53,123 bases of DNA from Mobiluncus sp963511525 (GTDB lineage Bacteria; Actinomycetota; Actinomycetes; Actinomycetales; Actinomycetaceae). The first letter of the stretch is position 1. Each line of letters opens with the position of its first letter. The DNA lies in assembly GCF_963511525.1 (NCBI RefSeq), contig NZ_CAUPIY010000014.1, positions 1 to 53,123 on the forward strand, in the 5' to 3' direction. The position numbers and the translations under genes were made by a program. Under the pieces are notes generated by a model. It was not told the origin of the DNA, did no database searches, and saw nothing but the letters and a program-made list of their open reading frames with translations. Below are positions 6,459 through 15,732 of the stretch, piece by piece.

Positions 6459-9302
6459 GTGAAAGATAGCTGGCGGGTGTTCACCCGTGATGTGAAGCGG
6501 ATTATTGCGGTTCCGCGGTCCCTGATTATTATCATCGGCATCTTAGTCACCCCAGCCCTCTACACTTGGCTGAATATTGCGGCCTTTTGGAACCCCTATA
6601 AGGCGACGGAAAACCTGCCCATAGCGGTGGTGAATAACGATGTGGGGGCGGCATCTGCACTGACTGGTCAGCTCAATATTGGCGACCTCATAGTCGAGCA
6701 ACTGTCAGGGAATAAACAGCTCGGCTGGCAGTTCACGGACCAGGACACGGCCAACCACAAGATCAGAGCCGGGGAAGTCTATGCGACTTTCGTTATCCCC
6801 AAGAACTTTAGTAAAGATTTGGTCGATATCTTCAGCGGTCAACGCCACCAGCCGACCATCGAATACTATGTGAACGAAAAGAAAGGCGCTATTGCGCCAA
6901 AAATTACCGATGCGGGAGCAAATGAACTTGATATTCAAATCACATCTACTTTCCGAGGCCAGGTCGGCGAGGTCATCGCGCAGGCTTTGCGCGATGGTGG
7001 GTTAGAGATTGACGCGAATGTTGTCGGTGCTCAGGGTAGTGCTTTAGATGCTTTGGGCGGTATCAACCGGGACCTGGCTGATACGCAAGTCGCCTTGGAT
7101 TCCGCCAGTGCGTCTCTGAAGGGTTCCTTACAGACTATGAAAAAAGTCCGGGCTGCGCTGGCTGCAGCTGACCCGGCATTGGCTGATGTTTCCGCGGCTT
7201 TGAGCGATTCCCAAGACATTTTAGTAACGGTCGTTTCTGATGCTTCCGAATTCGCGGCCACGGCGGGGCAAGCCAGTATTGACGCCCAAAAAGCGCTCAA
7301 TGAGTCCTCGGCGGCCGCGGGTTCGGCGGTATCGAACGCGACGAGCAAACTCACCGAAATGAACTTGCAGCTGCAATCCGGTATTCAGCGGGCGAATGCT
7401 TCGACTACGAAAATGCGCGAGCAGATTGGGGTTTTGAAAGGTTACCCGCAGACCCAAAAGCTCGCTGCGAAGTTGAATTCCCAGTTGAACGACATGCAGA
7501 ATCTGCTCGCTAAGGTCGGGAAAACCGGATCGGATGCGGAAAAGGCCAGCGAGGATTTGCAGGCGCTAATGAAAGCCTTTGATCAGGCTCAGACCGATGC
7601 GCAAAGAGTTACCACTGGTCTGCGTGAACAGTCCAATCAGACAGCATCCACGTTAAACGCCCGAGTGACGCAGCTGTCGGCACAGCTGGGAGCCATCAAA
7701 TCCGCGGTGGGCGTTGCAAGAATCTCCCTTACGGAAATTTCAGCACTGACCCGCGGAATTGATGACCAGATTGTGGACATGCAAAACGTGCTTGGCCAGG
7801 TGCAGGGCAACCTGAATGGGCTGGCCAGTACGGCTCGCGGGGCGCAAACCGATGTGGCGACTCTGGCCACCGCGCTACGGACGGGACCCTTGGAAAAAGT
7901 CATTGGCTTGGACCCGACCAATATCGGAAGCTATCTGACCTCACCTGTGGAATTTGACCAGCAAACGCTCTTTCCCATCAACTCTTATGGTTCGGGAATG
8001 GCGGCCATGTTTATCAATCTTTCCCTGTGGATTGGTGCGCTTATCCTGGTCATTATTTTCCGGGTGGAAGTCGATAAAGAGGGATTTGGCTGGTTGAGTT
8101 TGCGCTCGGCTTATCTGGGACGATTTATGCTCTCCGGTGTGCTGTCTATAGGGCAGGGGTTGATTGTCAGCGTGGGCAGCTTGCTGATGGGAGTTCAGGC
8201 GGTCAATGCTCCCGCTTTCATTGCTACATCCATGCTGATTGGGCCGTGTTATTTGGCAATTATCTATGCCTTAGCGGCCGCTCTCAGTCACGTGGGTCGA
8301 GCCCTGGCAATCTTACTGGTGGTGTTGCAGATTCCCGGCGCCTCGGGCATCTATCCGATTGAGCTCATGCCCGGATTTTTCCGCCAGCTTTCCCCGATAC
8401 TCCCGTTTTCCTACGGCATTGACGCGATGCGAGAAACTATCGGCGGGTTCTATGACGGGCGTTTCTGGCATGTTATGGCGGTTTTATTGATTATGAGCGT
8501 CACGGTGTTCCTGCTGGGGTTTGTGGGGAGGCGTCGCTTGGGTTACTCCACCCAGCTGTTCTATGACGATCTGGCCCGCACTGAACTGGTCGTGAATGAA
8601 GACGTGCAGCTGCAAAGCCCCAGTTACCGATTGAGTAACATCATTGCGCTGCTGGGCAACCGGAAAGAATTTTCCACCCGCATCAGTCGACGTCAAGAAA
8701 AGTTCAATACCCGTTATCACGCTTTGATTAATGGACTGAGCAGCGTAGGGATTTTGGGACTGGTTGTGCTGGGGATGATTTCCCGGCTCACCTCCGCCAG
8801 TAAGCCAGTGCTCCTGGGCATAGTAGCGATTTGGGGACTGGTCATTATTGGGGCGCTGGTTAACGTGGTCGTGCTAAAGAGCTCACTAGAACGGGCCGAA
8901 AGGCTGTCGCATCTGACGGAAGATGAACTTTTCGAGAGCCTCGCCCGCCAGCGAGAAGCAAAAGCAACCAAAACCACTAACCGGTCGGAGAGCCTGAACA
9001 GCGGACATAACTCGAGCCGCAGTGAACGCCGCCTTATTACCGCGTCAGAGCAGGAAGACGACGCGGTGGAAAGTGCCGCAGTGGAATCCGTTCTGGGGAC
9101 TGCCGTCGAAACATTGGAAGAACCCCGGGACGAAAATGCGGGGAACAACCCCGAGGATACTCAGAAGGAAACCGTGGACCAATCGGCTGATGAAATCCCG
9201 GCCGAACCCCAGGATCTAGACAGAACCGACGCCGCGGATCAAAGCACCGAGAAGCCTACGGGCGAAACCGATGCCTCAGCAACCGGGGAGGCAGCACGAT
9301 GA
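6459..9302 (+). CDS. YhgE/Pip family membrane protein 1
   Basis: 947 residues. An N-terminal membrane segment (about 17–38, rich in Ile/Val) is followed by the YhgE/Pip N-domain signature TWLNIAAFWNPY and AVVNNDVGA. A long extracytoplasmic region (about 100–510) is Ala/Gln/Ser-rich and predicted coiled coil. An ABC-2-type block of about six membrane segments follows (about 510–690), with two more near 755 and 780, and a strongly acidic cytoplasmic tail. Homologues are called phage infection protein or YhgE and have been linked to export; no ATPase gene is adjacent. Its last four bases overlap the next gene (ATGA), so the two proteins probably form a hetero-oligomer. Confidence 0.88.
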   Translation: MKDSWRVFTRDVKRIIAVPRSLIIIIGILVTPALYTWLNIAAFWNPYKATENLPIAVVNNDVGAASALTGQLNIGDLIVEQLSGNKQLGWQFTDQDTANHKIRAGEVYATFVIPKNFSKDLVDIFSGQRHQPTIEYYVNEKKGAIAPKITDAGANELDIQITSTFRGQVGEVIAQALRDGGLEIDANVVGAQGSALDALGGINRDLADTQVALDSASASLKGSLQTMKKVRAALAAADPALADVSAALSDSQDILVTVVSDASEFAATAGQASIDAQKALNESSAAAGSAVSNATSKLTEMNLQLQSGIQRANASTTKMREQIGVLKGYPQTQKLAAKLNSQLNDMQNLLAKVGKTGSDAEKASEDLQALMKAFDQAQTDAQRVTTGLREQSNQTASTLNARVTQLSAQLGAIKSAVGVARISLTEISALTRGIDDQIVDMQNVLGQVQGNLNGLASTARGAQTDVATLATALRTGPLEKVIGLDPTNIGSYLTSPVEFDQQTLFPINSYGSGMAAMFINLSLWIGALILVIIFRVEVDKEGFGWLSLRSAYLGRFMLSGVLSIGQGLIVSVGSLLMGVQAVNAPAFIATSMLIGPCYLAIIYALAAALSHVGRALAILLVVLQIPGASGIYPIELMPGFFRQLSPILPFSYGIDAMRETIGGFYDGRFWHVMAVLLIMSVTVFLLGFVGRRRLGYSTQLFYDDLARTELVVNEDVQLQSPSYRLSNIIALLGNRKEFSTRISRRQEKFNTRYHALINGLSSVGILGLVVLGMISRLTSASKPVLLGIVAIWGLVIIGALVNVVVLKSSLERAERLSHLTEDELFESLARQREAKATKTTNRSESLNSGHNSSRSERRLITASEQEDDAVESAAVESVLGTAVETLEEPRDENAGNNPEDTQKETVDQSADEIPAEPQDLDRTDAADQSTEKPTGETDASATGEAAR

Positions 9303-11650
9303 ACAAAGTACTTTTTATCACTCGTGACGACTTTCGCCAGATTCGCAGCAGCGTCATGGTTCGGATTTTCATGGTTCTATTGATTGCCGTGCCCTTGTTT
9401 TTCACCTGGTTCAACGTACTGGCGACCTGGGATCCCTTCTCGAATTCGGGACGGTTGCAGATTGCCGTGGCCAGCACCGATGAGGGCTACACCAGCAAGC
9501 TCCTGAACGTCAAAGTCAATGTGGGGGATACGGTACTCAAGGAACTGGCCGTGAATGACCAGTTCGATTGGGTGCTGACCAGCAAAGATCAGGCTTTGGA
9601 AGGTGCGCGCTCAGGGGAGTATTACGCGGCAATCGTGTTGCCGGAGGATTTTTCGCAGTCCATGTTCACGTTCTATGCCGGCGGGGCTGCTCCGGCGGAT
9701 ATCACGCTGTACACCAACGAAAAGAAGAACCCGCTGTCCGCCAATCTCACCACGCAAGGCGCTCAGGGTGTCACCGCGCAAATCAACACGACTTTTTCGC
9801 GAACCTTGGCCGAAGTCGCCGTGGGTATTGCCGAGGACGTGTCCTCCTACCTGGACACTGCCGACACTCAGGCGGCCCTGGATCGGCTGAGCAACCGCCT
9901 CGAATCCCTCTGTGCACAACTGAATTCCGGGGCGAATACAGTCAGTTCTCTGTCTACCGTGATAGGTTCGGCGGTGCCGCTGGCCACAGGGGCAAAACAG
10001 CTGGCTGCGGGGGTGCAGGACTCTTTCGATGGGGCTGTTGGCGACGCATTTGGTTCCGGGGTCAAAAGTCCGGGGGGGACAGATAATCCTTTCGCGGCCG
10101 TTTCCTCTGGGCTCGATGATGCTGTGAGCCTGGCCGCAGGCAATATTTCCAACCTTCAAAATCAGTTGGACAATTTGCTGGATTCGGCCAACAGCACCAC
10201 CCAAAGCAGTGCTGCCGCAGTCGAACAGCTGCAGACATTGTTGGACAAACAAATCATTGGCTTCCAAAAGACTCGGGACGAAATCGAGCAGTCATTGGGC
10301 TCGGACGGGGCGGATTTGCTGGGGAAGGATCCGACCGTAGACCGGTTCCTGGCCGATATGGATGCGGCGATTGCTCGCCAACAAAGCCTGTCAGAGCGAC
10401 TGGGCAGTATCGCTGCTGACCTGCACCGGGGGGTATCTCTCGATTCTGACCTGAGGGAGTCGGCCCACCTTGCCATGGCGGACGCGCAACAGGCTATTGA
10501 CACAGCCCGGTCCAACTACGAGAAAAACTTGCAGCCAAAGATTGAAAGCCTGCGCGAAAACCTGGATTCAGCCGGCAAGAATGTGGAAGTTTTCCGTTCA
10601 TATCTGGAGGCGATGCAAGCCGACCTGTCGGAAAGTTCAGGCGGGATGATTGAGAGTATGCGCCGCTCCCAAAAGACCCTGGCCGATACCGCGCAAAAGA
10701 TGCGTGACGGGGCTAGCCGCCTAGACCGGGCTCGTGAACAGATAACGTCCACTCGGGGGGAAGTGGACTTGGACCAAATCGCAACGACGTTGGGAGCTGA
10801 CCCCAAGGGATTTGCTCGCCTGATTTCTTCCCCCGTAGCAGTACAACGTAATGCTGTGTTCCCAGTCGCTACTTTCGGGGTGGGCATGGCTCCGCTTTTC
10901 ACCGTCATAGCCCTGTGGGTGGGGGCGCTCCTGGCGGGGGTTTTCCTGCGCACTGACGTTTCTCCGAATGTGGGCCAACGCTACCTGGACAGCGTTGCAG
11001 CCCGCAAACATCCTGATGTAGCTGCTGCGGCGGATACGAACGCCGCGGAATCGTCTCGGTCAGGTGAACCAGGCACGAAACCTGGCGAAACAGCACCGAC
11101 TCCAGCTGCGAAATCAGCCGTGAAAGCCGCAGAGAAAAAGCCTGTCTTCACCGGGGCTCAGGAGTACCTGGGACGTTACTTCATGTTCTGGGCAATTGGG
11201 ATGGCTCAATCCACATTGCTGATGGTCGGGCTGATTGTGTTCGTGGAGATTGAACCGGCTCACCCCTTCCTGCTGATTTTGGCGGGATGGGTCATTTCCA
11301 CGGTCTTTACCAATATCGTTTATACGCTGGTCGTGGCGCTTTCGAATGCGGGCAAAGCCTTAGCGGTGGTGTTGCTGGTGCTACAGATTTCTGCCGCTGG
11401 CGGGGCCTATCCGCTGGAACTGCTACCGCAGTGGTTCCAAAACATCAGTCCTTGGCTGCCGGCCACGTATGCGATTAACTTGATGCGTTCGGCTATTGCC
11501 GGGATTTATGCGGGGGACTTTGCTTATAACCTGGTGATAATCCTGGTGTTCCTGATTCCGAACCTGGTGCTCGGGCTGGTTTTGCGGCATACGATTGCCG
11601 GGCGGATTCACGATATGACCAAAGCGATTGAAAAAACGAAGGTCATGTAG
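9299..11650 (+). CDS. YhgE/Pip family membrane protein 2
   Basis: 783 residues, paralogous to the preceding protein: N-terminal membrane segment followed by FFTWFNVLATWDPFSN and IAVASTDEGY, long coiled-coil-rich ectodomain, and C-terminal ABC-2-like membrane segments ending in AGGAYPLELLPQWFQNISPW, which matches the SGIYPIELMPGFFRQLSPIL of protein 1. Between the first C-terminal membrane segment and the rest lies an Ala/Glu/Lys/Pro-rich insert (about residues 565–615) that looks disordered and probably faces the cytoplasm. It lacks the acidic tail of protein 1. Translationally coupled to protein 1. Confidence 0.88.
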   Translation: MNKVLFITRDDFRQIRSSVMVRIFMVLLIAVPLFFTWFNVLATWDPFSNSGRLQIAVASTDEGYTSKLLNVKVNVGDTVLKELAVNDQFDWVLTSKDQALEGARSGEYYAAIVLPEDFSQSMFTFYAGGAAPADITLYTNEKKNPLSANLTTQGAQGVTAQINTTFSRTLAEVAVGIAEDVSSYLDTADTQAALDRLSNRLESLCAQLNSGANTVSSLSTVIGSAVPLATGAKQLAAGVQDSFDGAVGDAFGSGVKSPGGTDNPFAAVSSGLDDAVSLAAGNISNLQNQLDNLLDSANSTTQSSAAAVEQLQTLLDKQIIGFQKTRDEIEQSLGSDGADLLGKDPTVDRFLADMDAAIARQQSLSERLGSIAADLHRGVSLDSDLRESAHLAMADAQQAIDTARSNYEKNLQPKIESLRENLDSAGKNVEVFRSYLEAMQADLSESSGGMIESMRRSQKTLADTAQKMRDGASRLDRAREQITSTRGEVDLDQIATTLGADPKGFARLISSPVAVQRNAVFPVATFGVGMAPLFTVIALWVGALLAGVFLRTDVSPNVGQRYLDSVAARKHPDVAAAADTNAAESSRSGEPGTKPGETAPTPAAKSAVKAAEKKPVFTGAQEYLGRYFMFWAIGMAQSTLLMVGLIVFVEIEPAHPFLLILAGWVISTVFTNIVYTLVVALSNAGKALAVVLLVLQISAAGGAYPLELLPQWFQNISPWLPATYAINLMRSAIAGIYAGDFAYNLVIILVFLIPNLVLGLVLRHTIAGRIHDMTKAIEKTKVM

Positions 11651-11718
11651 TCGGGACTAACTAAACTGCGGTGAACCAGGTGTCATTGCGCATCGCGATC
11701 GGAGAACATCGGGAAATG

Positions 11719-11767
11719 AAAAACCGCATCGAATGCAATTGCTTTCGCCCATTGGATGTGGTTTTTT
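11719..11767. terminator. Bidirectional terminator hairpin
   Basis: AAAAACCGCATC (11719–11730) pairs with GATGTGGTTTTTT (11755–11767) with one G·U, giving a stem with a T run on either strand. It separates the yhgE/pip operon from the convergent DUF4143 gene and overlaps that gene's stop codon. Confidence 0.7.
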
Positions 11768-13046
11768 ACAGTGATGCAGTTCCTTGCCGGCCAGTGAGCC
11801 AGTCAATGACGTGGAGTACGCGGATGCCGTCGGGGCGGATTCCGGTATGTAAATAATCAGTGGTCAACAGTAATTTGGGAAAAGCATCTTCAATAGCCTG
11901 TAGTGGTGTGAGCTCCCGGATCATGACTTTTTCGTTGCTAACGTCATCGGCTACTTGGAAATAAACGCGTTCGCCATTCTTTTCCGCCACGAAGTCCACT
12001 TCCCCTTTGGGCAGCGCACCCACGGTGACAGTGAAGCCACGGCGGCGCAGCTCTAGATAAACCAGGTTTTCTAACTGGTAGCCGACATCAGTCGGAGCGA
12101 AACCGGTGGTCAGGTTCCGTAATCCCGTGTCGACGGGATAGAACTTGCGTAACGGTCGCAGAATTTCTTTGCCGCGCAGCCCAATCTGTTCGACCGGATA
12201 TATCAATAGCGCTCGGGATAGGGCATCAAGATAGGAGTCGAGGGTAACCCCAGATACGCGATAGCCCGAGCTTTTCAGCGTGTTCACGATGGAACGAGTG
12301 GAAAACAGGGACCCGGAAGTGGAAAACACATAACGGACCAACTTTTCTAAGACGTTTAATTCGCGCACCTGGAGTCGGGCTGCCACGTCGCGCAGGATTA
12401 CGGAATCAAAAATGGTTGTGAGCTCTCTAGTCACGGTTTCCGTGTCTAATCCGGGAAGTTGGAACAGCCCTGGCATGCCTCCAAAGCGCAGGTAATCGGC
12501 AAACAGGGCTTCTTCACTGCGGGAGGTTTCCTGGCTGGTGGCTACGAAATCTAGATATTCCTGGAAAGACAGTGGGTAAATCTCAAGGATTACATAGCGT
12601 CCACTGAGTAGAGTTGCTAAATCACCGCTCAAAACATAAGCGTTGGAGCCGGTGAGATACACGTCCACTCCGGGACGGGTATGTAATCCACGGACGATTT
12701 TTTCCCAACCAGTAACATCTTGGACTTCATCTAGCAGCACGTAGAAGGGCTTGTTGGGGTCGGCGGCATCGAAAGCTTGCCGTAAATCTGCTTGCAGCCA
12801 TTGTGCATTCAAATCAAGCGGCAGGGAAAAATCGTCAAAACTCCGCAGGTAAATGTGGCTTTCCGGTACTCCGGAATGCAGCAGTTCCTGTTTCCACAGT
12901 CGCAGCAGAGTCGACTTTCCGCAGCGACGCACTCCAGAGAGTACCTTTATCGATTCGGTATCACGGTAGCGTCGCAGCAGGTCAAGGTATTGAGGGCGTG
13001 CCAAGTCGCGAGAATACGAATGCGGTATGGTGGAATTGCTAATCAT
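11766..13046 (-). CDS. ATP-binding protein, AAA_14/DUF4143 family
   Basis: 426 residues. Walker A is GVRRCGKST (38–46), Walker B is YVLLDEVQD, and a sensor-like LTGSNAYVLSGDLATLLSGR follows. The C-terminal half has the DUF4143 hallmarks, including YQLENLVYLELRRRG and a nuclease-like GEVDFVAEKNG. Such proteins are common in bacteria and archaea, often in accessory regions, and their biochemical role is not established. The start ATG sits 7 nt after TAAAAT on the minus strand, so the mRNA is probably leaderless. Confidence 0.85.
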   Translation of the reverse strand: MISNSTIPHSYSRDLARPQYLDLLRRYRDTESIKVLSGVRRCGKSTLLRLWKQELLHSGVPESHIYLRSFDDFSLPLDLNAQWLQADLRQAFDAADPNKPFYVLLDEVQDVTGWEKIVRGLHTRPGVDVYLTGSNAYVLSGDLATLLSGRYVILEIYPLSFQEYLDFVATSQETSRSEEALFADYLRFGGMPGLFQLPGLDTETVTRELTTIFDSVILRDVAARLQVRELNVLEKLVRYVFSTSGSLFSTRSIVNTLKSSGYRVSGVTLDSYLDALSRALLIYPVEQIGLRGKEILRPLRKFYPVDTGLRNLTTGFAPTDVGYQLENLVYLELRRRGFTVTVGALPKGEVDFVAEKNGERVYFQVADDVSNEKVMIRELTPLQAIEDAFPKLLLTTDYLHTGIRPDGIRVLHVIDWLTGRQGTASL

Positions 13047-13053
13047 ACTTTAC

Positions 13054-13059
13054 ATTTTA
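13054..13059 (-). promoter_or_regulatory. -10 box, probable leaderless transcript (DUF4143 gene)
   Basis: TAAAAT on the minus strand with a 7-nt spacer to ATG 13046; no SD in the spacer. Confidence 0.55.
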
Positions 13060-13257
13060 GCTTTTTTACACATAAATGAAAAGTATAATTTGCATTTGAA
13101 AGGGTCTGGCAGGAAGCCCTTTATGCTTGCTCGTGGACTTGACTTCTCATTGTTGTAGGTCAAGCATCAAACAAGTTCAGTCTTCGCTCGCGTCAGATAG
13201 TCGTCGTCCTCCAGCCTGCCCGTCTTTGTTGTCTAAAGGAGGTTTTTCAAAAGGGAT

Positions 13258-14361
13258 TTAGTTCACCAATGCCGGGGTGGTGGTGTTTTCTGCAGTAGTG
13301 CCCGACATCGGGTTTGTTGTGTCCGTTACGGTGTTCGCCGGGGTTTGGCTCGCAGCTTGGCGAGCGGCTTCGCGTTCAGCCAGGCGGCGGTAGATGACCG
13401 AGAGCAGCGCTCCGGACAGGTTGTGCCAGATGGAGAAGATGGCACCGGGAAGTGCGGTTTCAGGGGTCATAGCAAAGTGGGTCTTGGCCAGGGTGGCGGC
13501 CATACCAGAGTTCTGCATTCCGACTTCAATCGAAACCGTGCGAGCCACCCGGTTATCCGCCCTAAGCAACTTCGAGAAGCCGTACCCCACGCCGTAACCC
13601 AGGATATTGTGCAGGATAACCGCGACCAAAACCATCAGACCTGCTGCCTTGATAGCGTCTACGGACGCACTGACAACTCCGGCTACCACCCCGGAAATGC
13701 CGAGGGTAGAAACCCAGGGGAGGGCCGGAAGAATCCGGTTGATGAATTTGGGGAAAGCCAGGCGCAACACCAAGCCCGCTACGACGGGGACCAGCACCAT
13801 CTTGACGATGCTCAGCGCCATCGCCCCGCCGTCCAGCGGCATGTACTTACCGGCCAGCCACTGGGTCAGCATTGGGGTCATCAAGGGGGCGAGGAGGGTA
13901 GAAATCGCGGTCATAGTGACGGACAGCGCCACATCGGCCTTGGCCAGATACGAAATCACGTTCGAAGACGTGCCGCCGGGGGCGCAGCCGACCAGAATCA
14001 CGCCCACGGCTACGGCGTCCGAGAGGTGTAAAACGTTGACAATCAGCACCGCCAGCCCTGGCATGATGACGTATTGGGCGACGACACCCAGCAAGATGGG
14101 CCACGGCCTTGTGAATACCAGACGAAAATCCGGCAACGTTAGGGTCAGACCCATGCCGAACATAATGACACCCAAAAGGATAGCAACGTGCGGAGTGAGC
14201 GTCCCAGCCGTAGCGGGGGAAAAGAATCCCCACAGGGCGGCCGCGATAATGAGAACCGGGAAAATCGTCACAGCCCGCAGGGCACTGCGATCTTCGGGGG
14301 TAAGCGCCTTCGGCGCTGGTGAATTGTTGTCTGTTTTTGTATCAGTTGTTTGTGCAGCCAT
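13258..14361 (-). CDS. Bile acid:sodium symporter (BASS) family transporter
   Basis: 367 residues with about nine to ten membrane segments. Family signatures include MFGMGLTL in the second segment, the GCAPGGTSSNVISYLAK crossover motif and EVGMQNSGMAATLA. BASS proteins import organic anions such as pantoate, keto acids or bile acids with sodium; the substrate here is not predictable. The C-terminal 35 residues are a Thr/Asn/Ala-rich hydrophilic tail. The start ATG is 6 nt after TATAGT, consistent with a leaderless mRNA. Confidence 0.9.
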   Translation of the reverse strand: MAAQTTDTKTDNNSPAPKALTPEDRSALRAVTIFPVLIIAAALWGFFSPATAGTLTPHVAILLGVIMFGMGLTLTLPDFRLVFTRPWPILLGVVAQYVIMPGLAVLIVNVLHLSDAVAVGVILVGCAPGGTSSNVISYLAKADVALSVTMTAISTLLAPLMTPMLTQWLAGKYMPLDGGAMALSIVKMVLVPVVAGLVLRLAFPKFINRILPALPWVSTLGISGVVAGVVSASVDAIKAAGLMVLVAVILHNILGYGVGYGFSKLLRADNRVARTVSIEVGMQNSGMAATLAKTHFAMTPETALPGAIFSIWHNLSGALLSVIYRRLAEREAARQAASQTPANTVTDTTNPMSGTTAENTTTPALVN

Positions 14362-14367
14362 GCCCCG

Positions 14368-14373
14368 ACTATA
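14368..14373 (-). promoter_or_regulatory. -10 box, probable leaderless transcript (BASS transporter)
   Basis: TATAGT on the minus strand, 6-nt spacer to ATG 14361. A DnaA-box-like TTGTCCACA (14380–14388) lies just upstream, probably by chance. Confidence 0.6.
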
Positions 14374-14488
14374 GTCGTTTTGTCCACATACCGGATAATC
14401 GTTTCAGATTATGAGACTAAAATGGTGTTACCAGTCCAAATACAGGCTTGAATTTGATTAAATGGCGTTCCTTAGCTCGTTGGCCGCG

Positions 14489-15421
14489 TCAGGCTGCGAC
14501 TATATCGTCAAAGAAGTCGATAATGCCCCAGGCCACCTTTTCTTTGATATCCGTGTAGTTGTGGATTTCGTGGCGATATCCGAAATAGAGCTGCGCCTGG
14601 GTGTGGTGACCCGTATCTTCCAGCCAGTTCACGACCTCCATGAACCCGGTGCCGTACATGCCGATGGGATCCTCAGAGCCGGCAATCAGGTAAACAGGCA
14701 GGTCTTGGGGGACCGCCTCGGCCCACTGGGGACCTTCGACCTGTTTCAGCATTTGTGCAAAGTCGAGCAGACTGCGGTTCGTCGTGGGCTTGGTAAATGC
14801 ATCAAAAGGATCCTCGGCATGGTCCTTTTGCACGTAAGGATCCTCACAAATCCACTCGTTGCCAATCTTTACGCCCTCGGGAATGCGCGAAAATGCAAAT
14901 CCCAGCAGCTGTTGCAGATACTGAGGGTCGCTGTCCTCACCCCGACCTGCATCGACTACGCCACGCAGCTGCTCAATGACCTGATCGGTTTCGGGGAAAC
15001 GCCCCGTCACGCCGCACAGGGTGATTCCTGCGAGTTCGTCGCCGTATTTCACCATGTAGTCTCGGCCAATCATCGACCCCATCGAGTGGCCGAAAAAGAA
15101 CAGGGGCAGGTCCGGGTATTTTTCTTTCACAAGTACGGATAGGCGGTGTTCGTCCTCCATCATCGTGTGTGGGCCCTTATCGCCCCAGTCGCCCCAACGG
15201 TCGTTTTCGACAGCGGTTTTCCCGTGACCAACGTGGTCGTCAGCAGCCACGATGTAGCCTGCCTCCAGCAGATTGACGATGAGGTGCAAATAGCGGCGGG
15301 AATGTTCGCCGAAACCGTGAACAAGCTGGACAATGCCTTTCGGCTGCGCCGCCGGAACGTAAATCCAGCCGTAAACAGTGTCTCGTTCGTTGAAAGAGGG
15401 GAAGGTGATTTCGTGCAGCAT
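14489..15421 (-). CDS. Alpha/beta hydrolase, monoglyceride lipase/lysophospholipase-like
   Basis: 310 residues of the hydrolase_4 type: HGFGEHSRRY after the first strands, DHVGHGKT, and the nucleophile elbow FFGHSMGSM with Ser113; the C-terminal His lies in FGYRHEIHN. Cytoplasmic, no signal peptide. Members act on monoacylglycerols or lysophospholipids. ATG 15421 follows a good SD (GAAAGGA). The promoter region holds several copies of AGTATTT in both orientations, listed separately. Confidence 0.88.
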   Translation of the reverse strand: MLHEITFPSFNERDTVYGWIYVPAAQPKGIVQLVHGFGEHSRRYLHLIVNLLEAGYIVAADDHVGHGKTAVENDRWGDWGDKGPHTMMEDEHRLSVLVKEKYPDLPLFFFGHSMGSMIGRDYMVKYGDELAGITLCGVTGRFPETDQVIEQLRGVVDAGRGEDSDPQYLQQLLGFAFSRIPEGVKIGNEWICEDPYVQKDHAEDPFDAFTKPTTNRSLLDFAQMLKQVEGPQWAEAVPQDLPVYLIAGSEDPIGMYGTGFMEVVNWLEDTGHHTQAQLYFGYRHEIHNYTDIKEKVAWGIIDFFDDIVAA

Positions 15422-15576
15422 GGCGCGTCCTTTCGTGGGTTCCGTATCGGGTGGACGCTTCCATCCTCACACATTTCGGGTCGGTCTACGCCGGGTTTGC
15501 GGGCATTCGATACCGCAGTGAGAACAATCCTCGCAAAAAATAGCGTTACTTAACTGGGCCGCGTGAACTACTGTGA

Positions 15577-15657
15577 GTAGTATTTAGAAACCTCTGATTA
15601 CCTGCGGTAATGCGCGAAATACTACTTAAATACTGATTTTTCTAAAATTAGTATTTA
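15577..15657. promoter_or_regulatory. Cluster of inverted AGTATTTA sites upstream of the lipase gene
   Basis: Four copies of AGTATTT occur in 81 nt: GTAGTATTT (15577–15585) facing AAATACTAC (15617–15625), then TAAATACT (15627–15634) facing AGTATTTA (15650–15657). An inner ATTACC/GGTAAT dyad lies between the first pair. The stretch lies about 160–240 nt upstream of the lipase start on its coding strand and looks like a multi-site operator. The surrounding 311 nt (15422–15732) contain no gene. Confidence 0.55.
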
Positions 15658-15732
15658 GCGTTGCGGACCAGTCCGACCTTTGTACCCAAACCCGAAGGAG
15701 CCGTGGTATCGGCCTTCGGAAAGGGACAAAAG

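Noticed and set aside
14380..14388. DnaA box TTGTCCACA before the BASS gene
   Set aside because: A single box without a partner can occur by chance in 53 kb.
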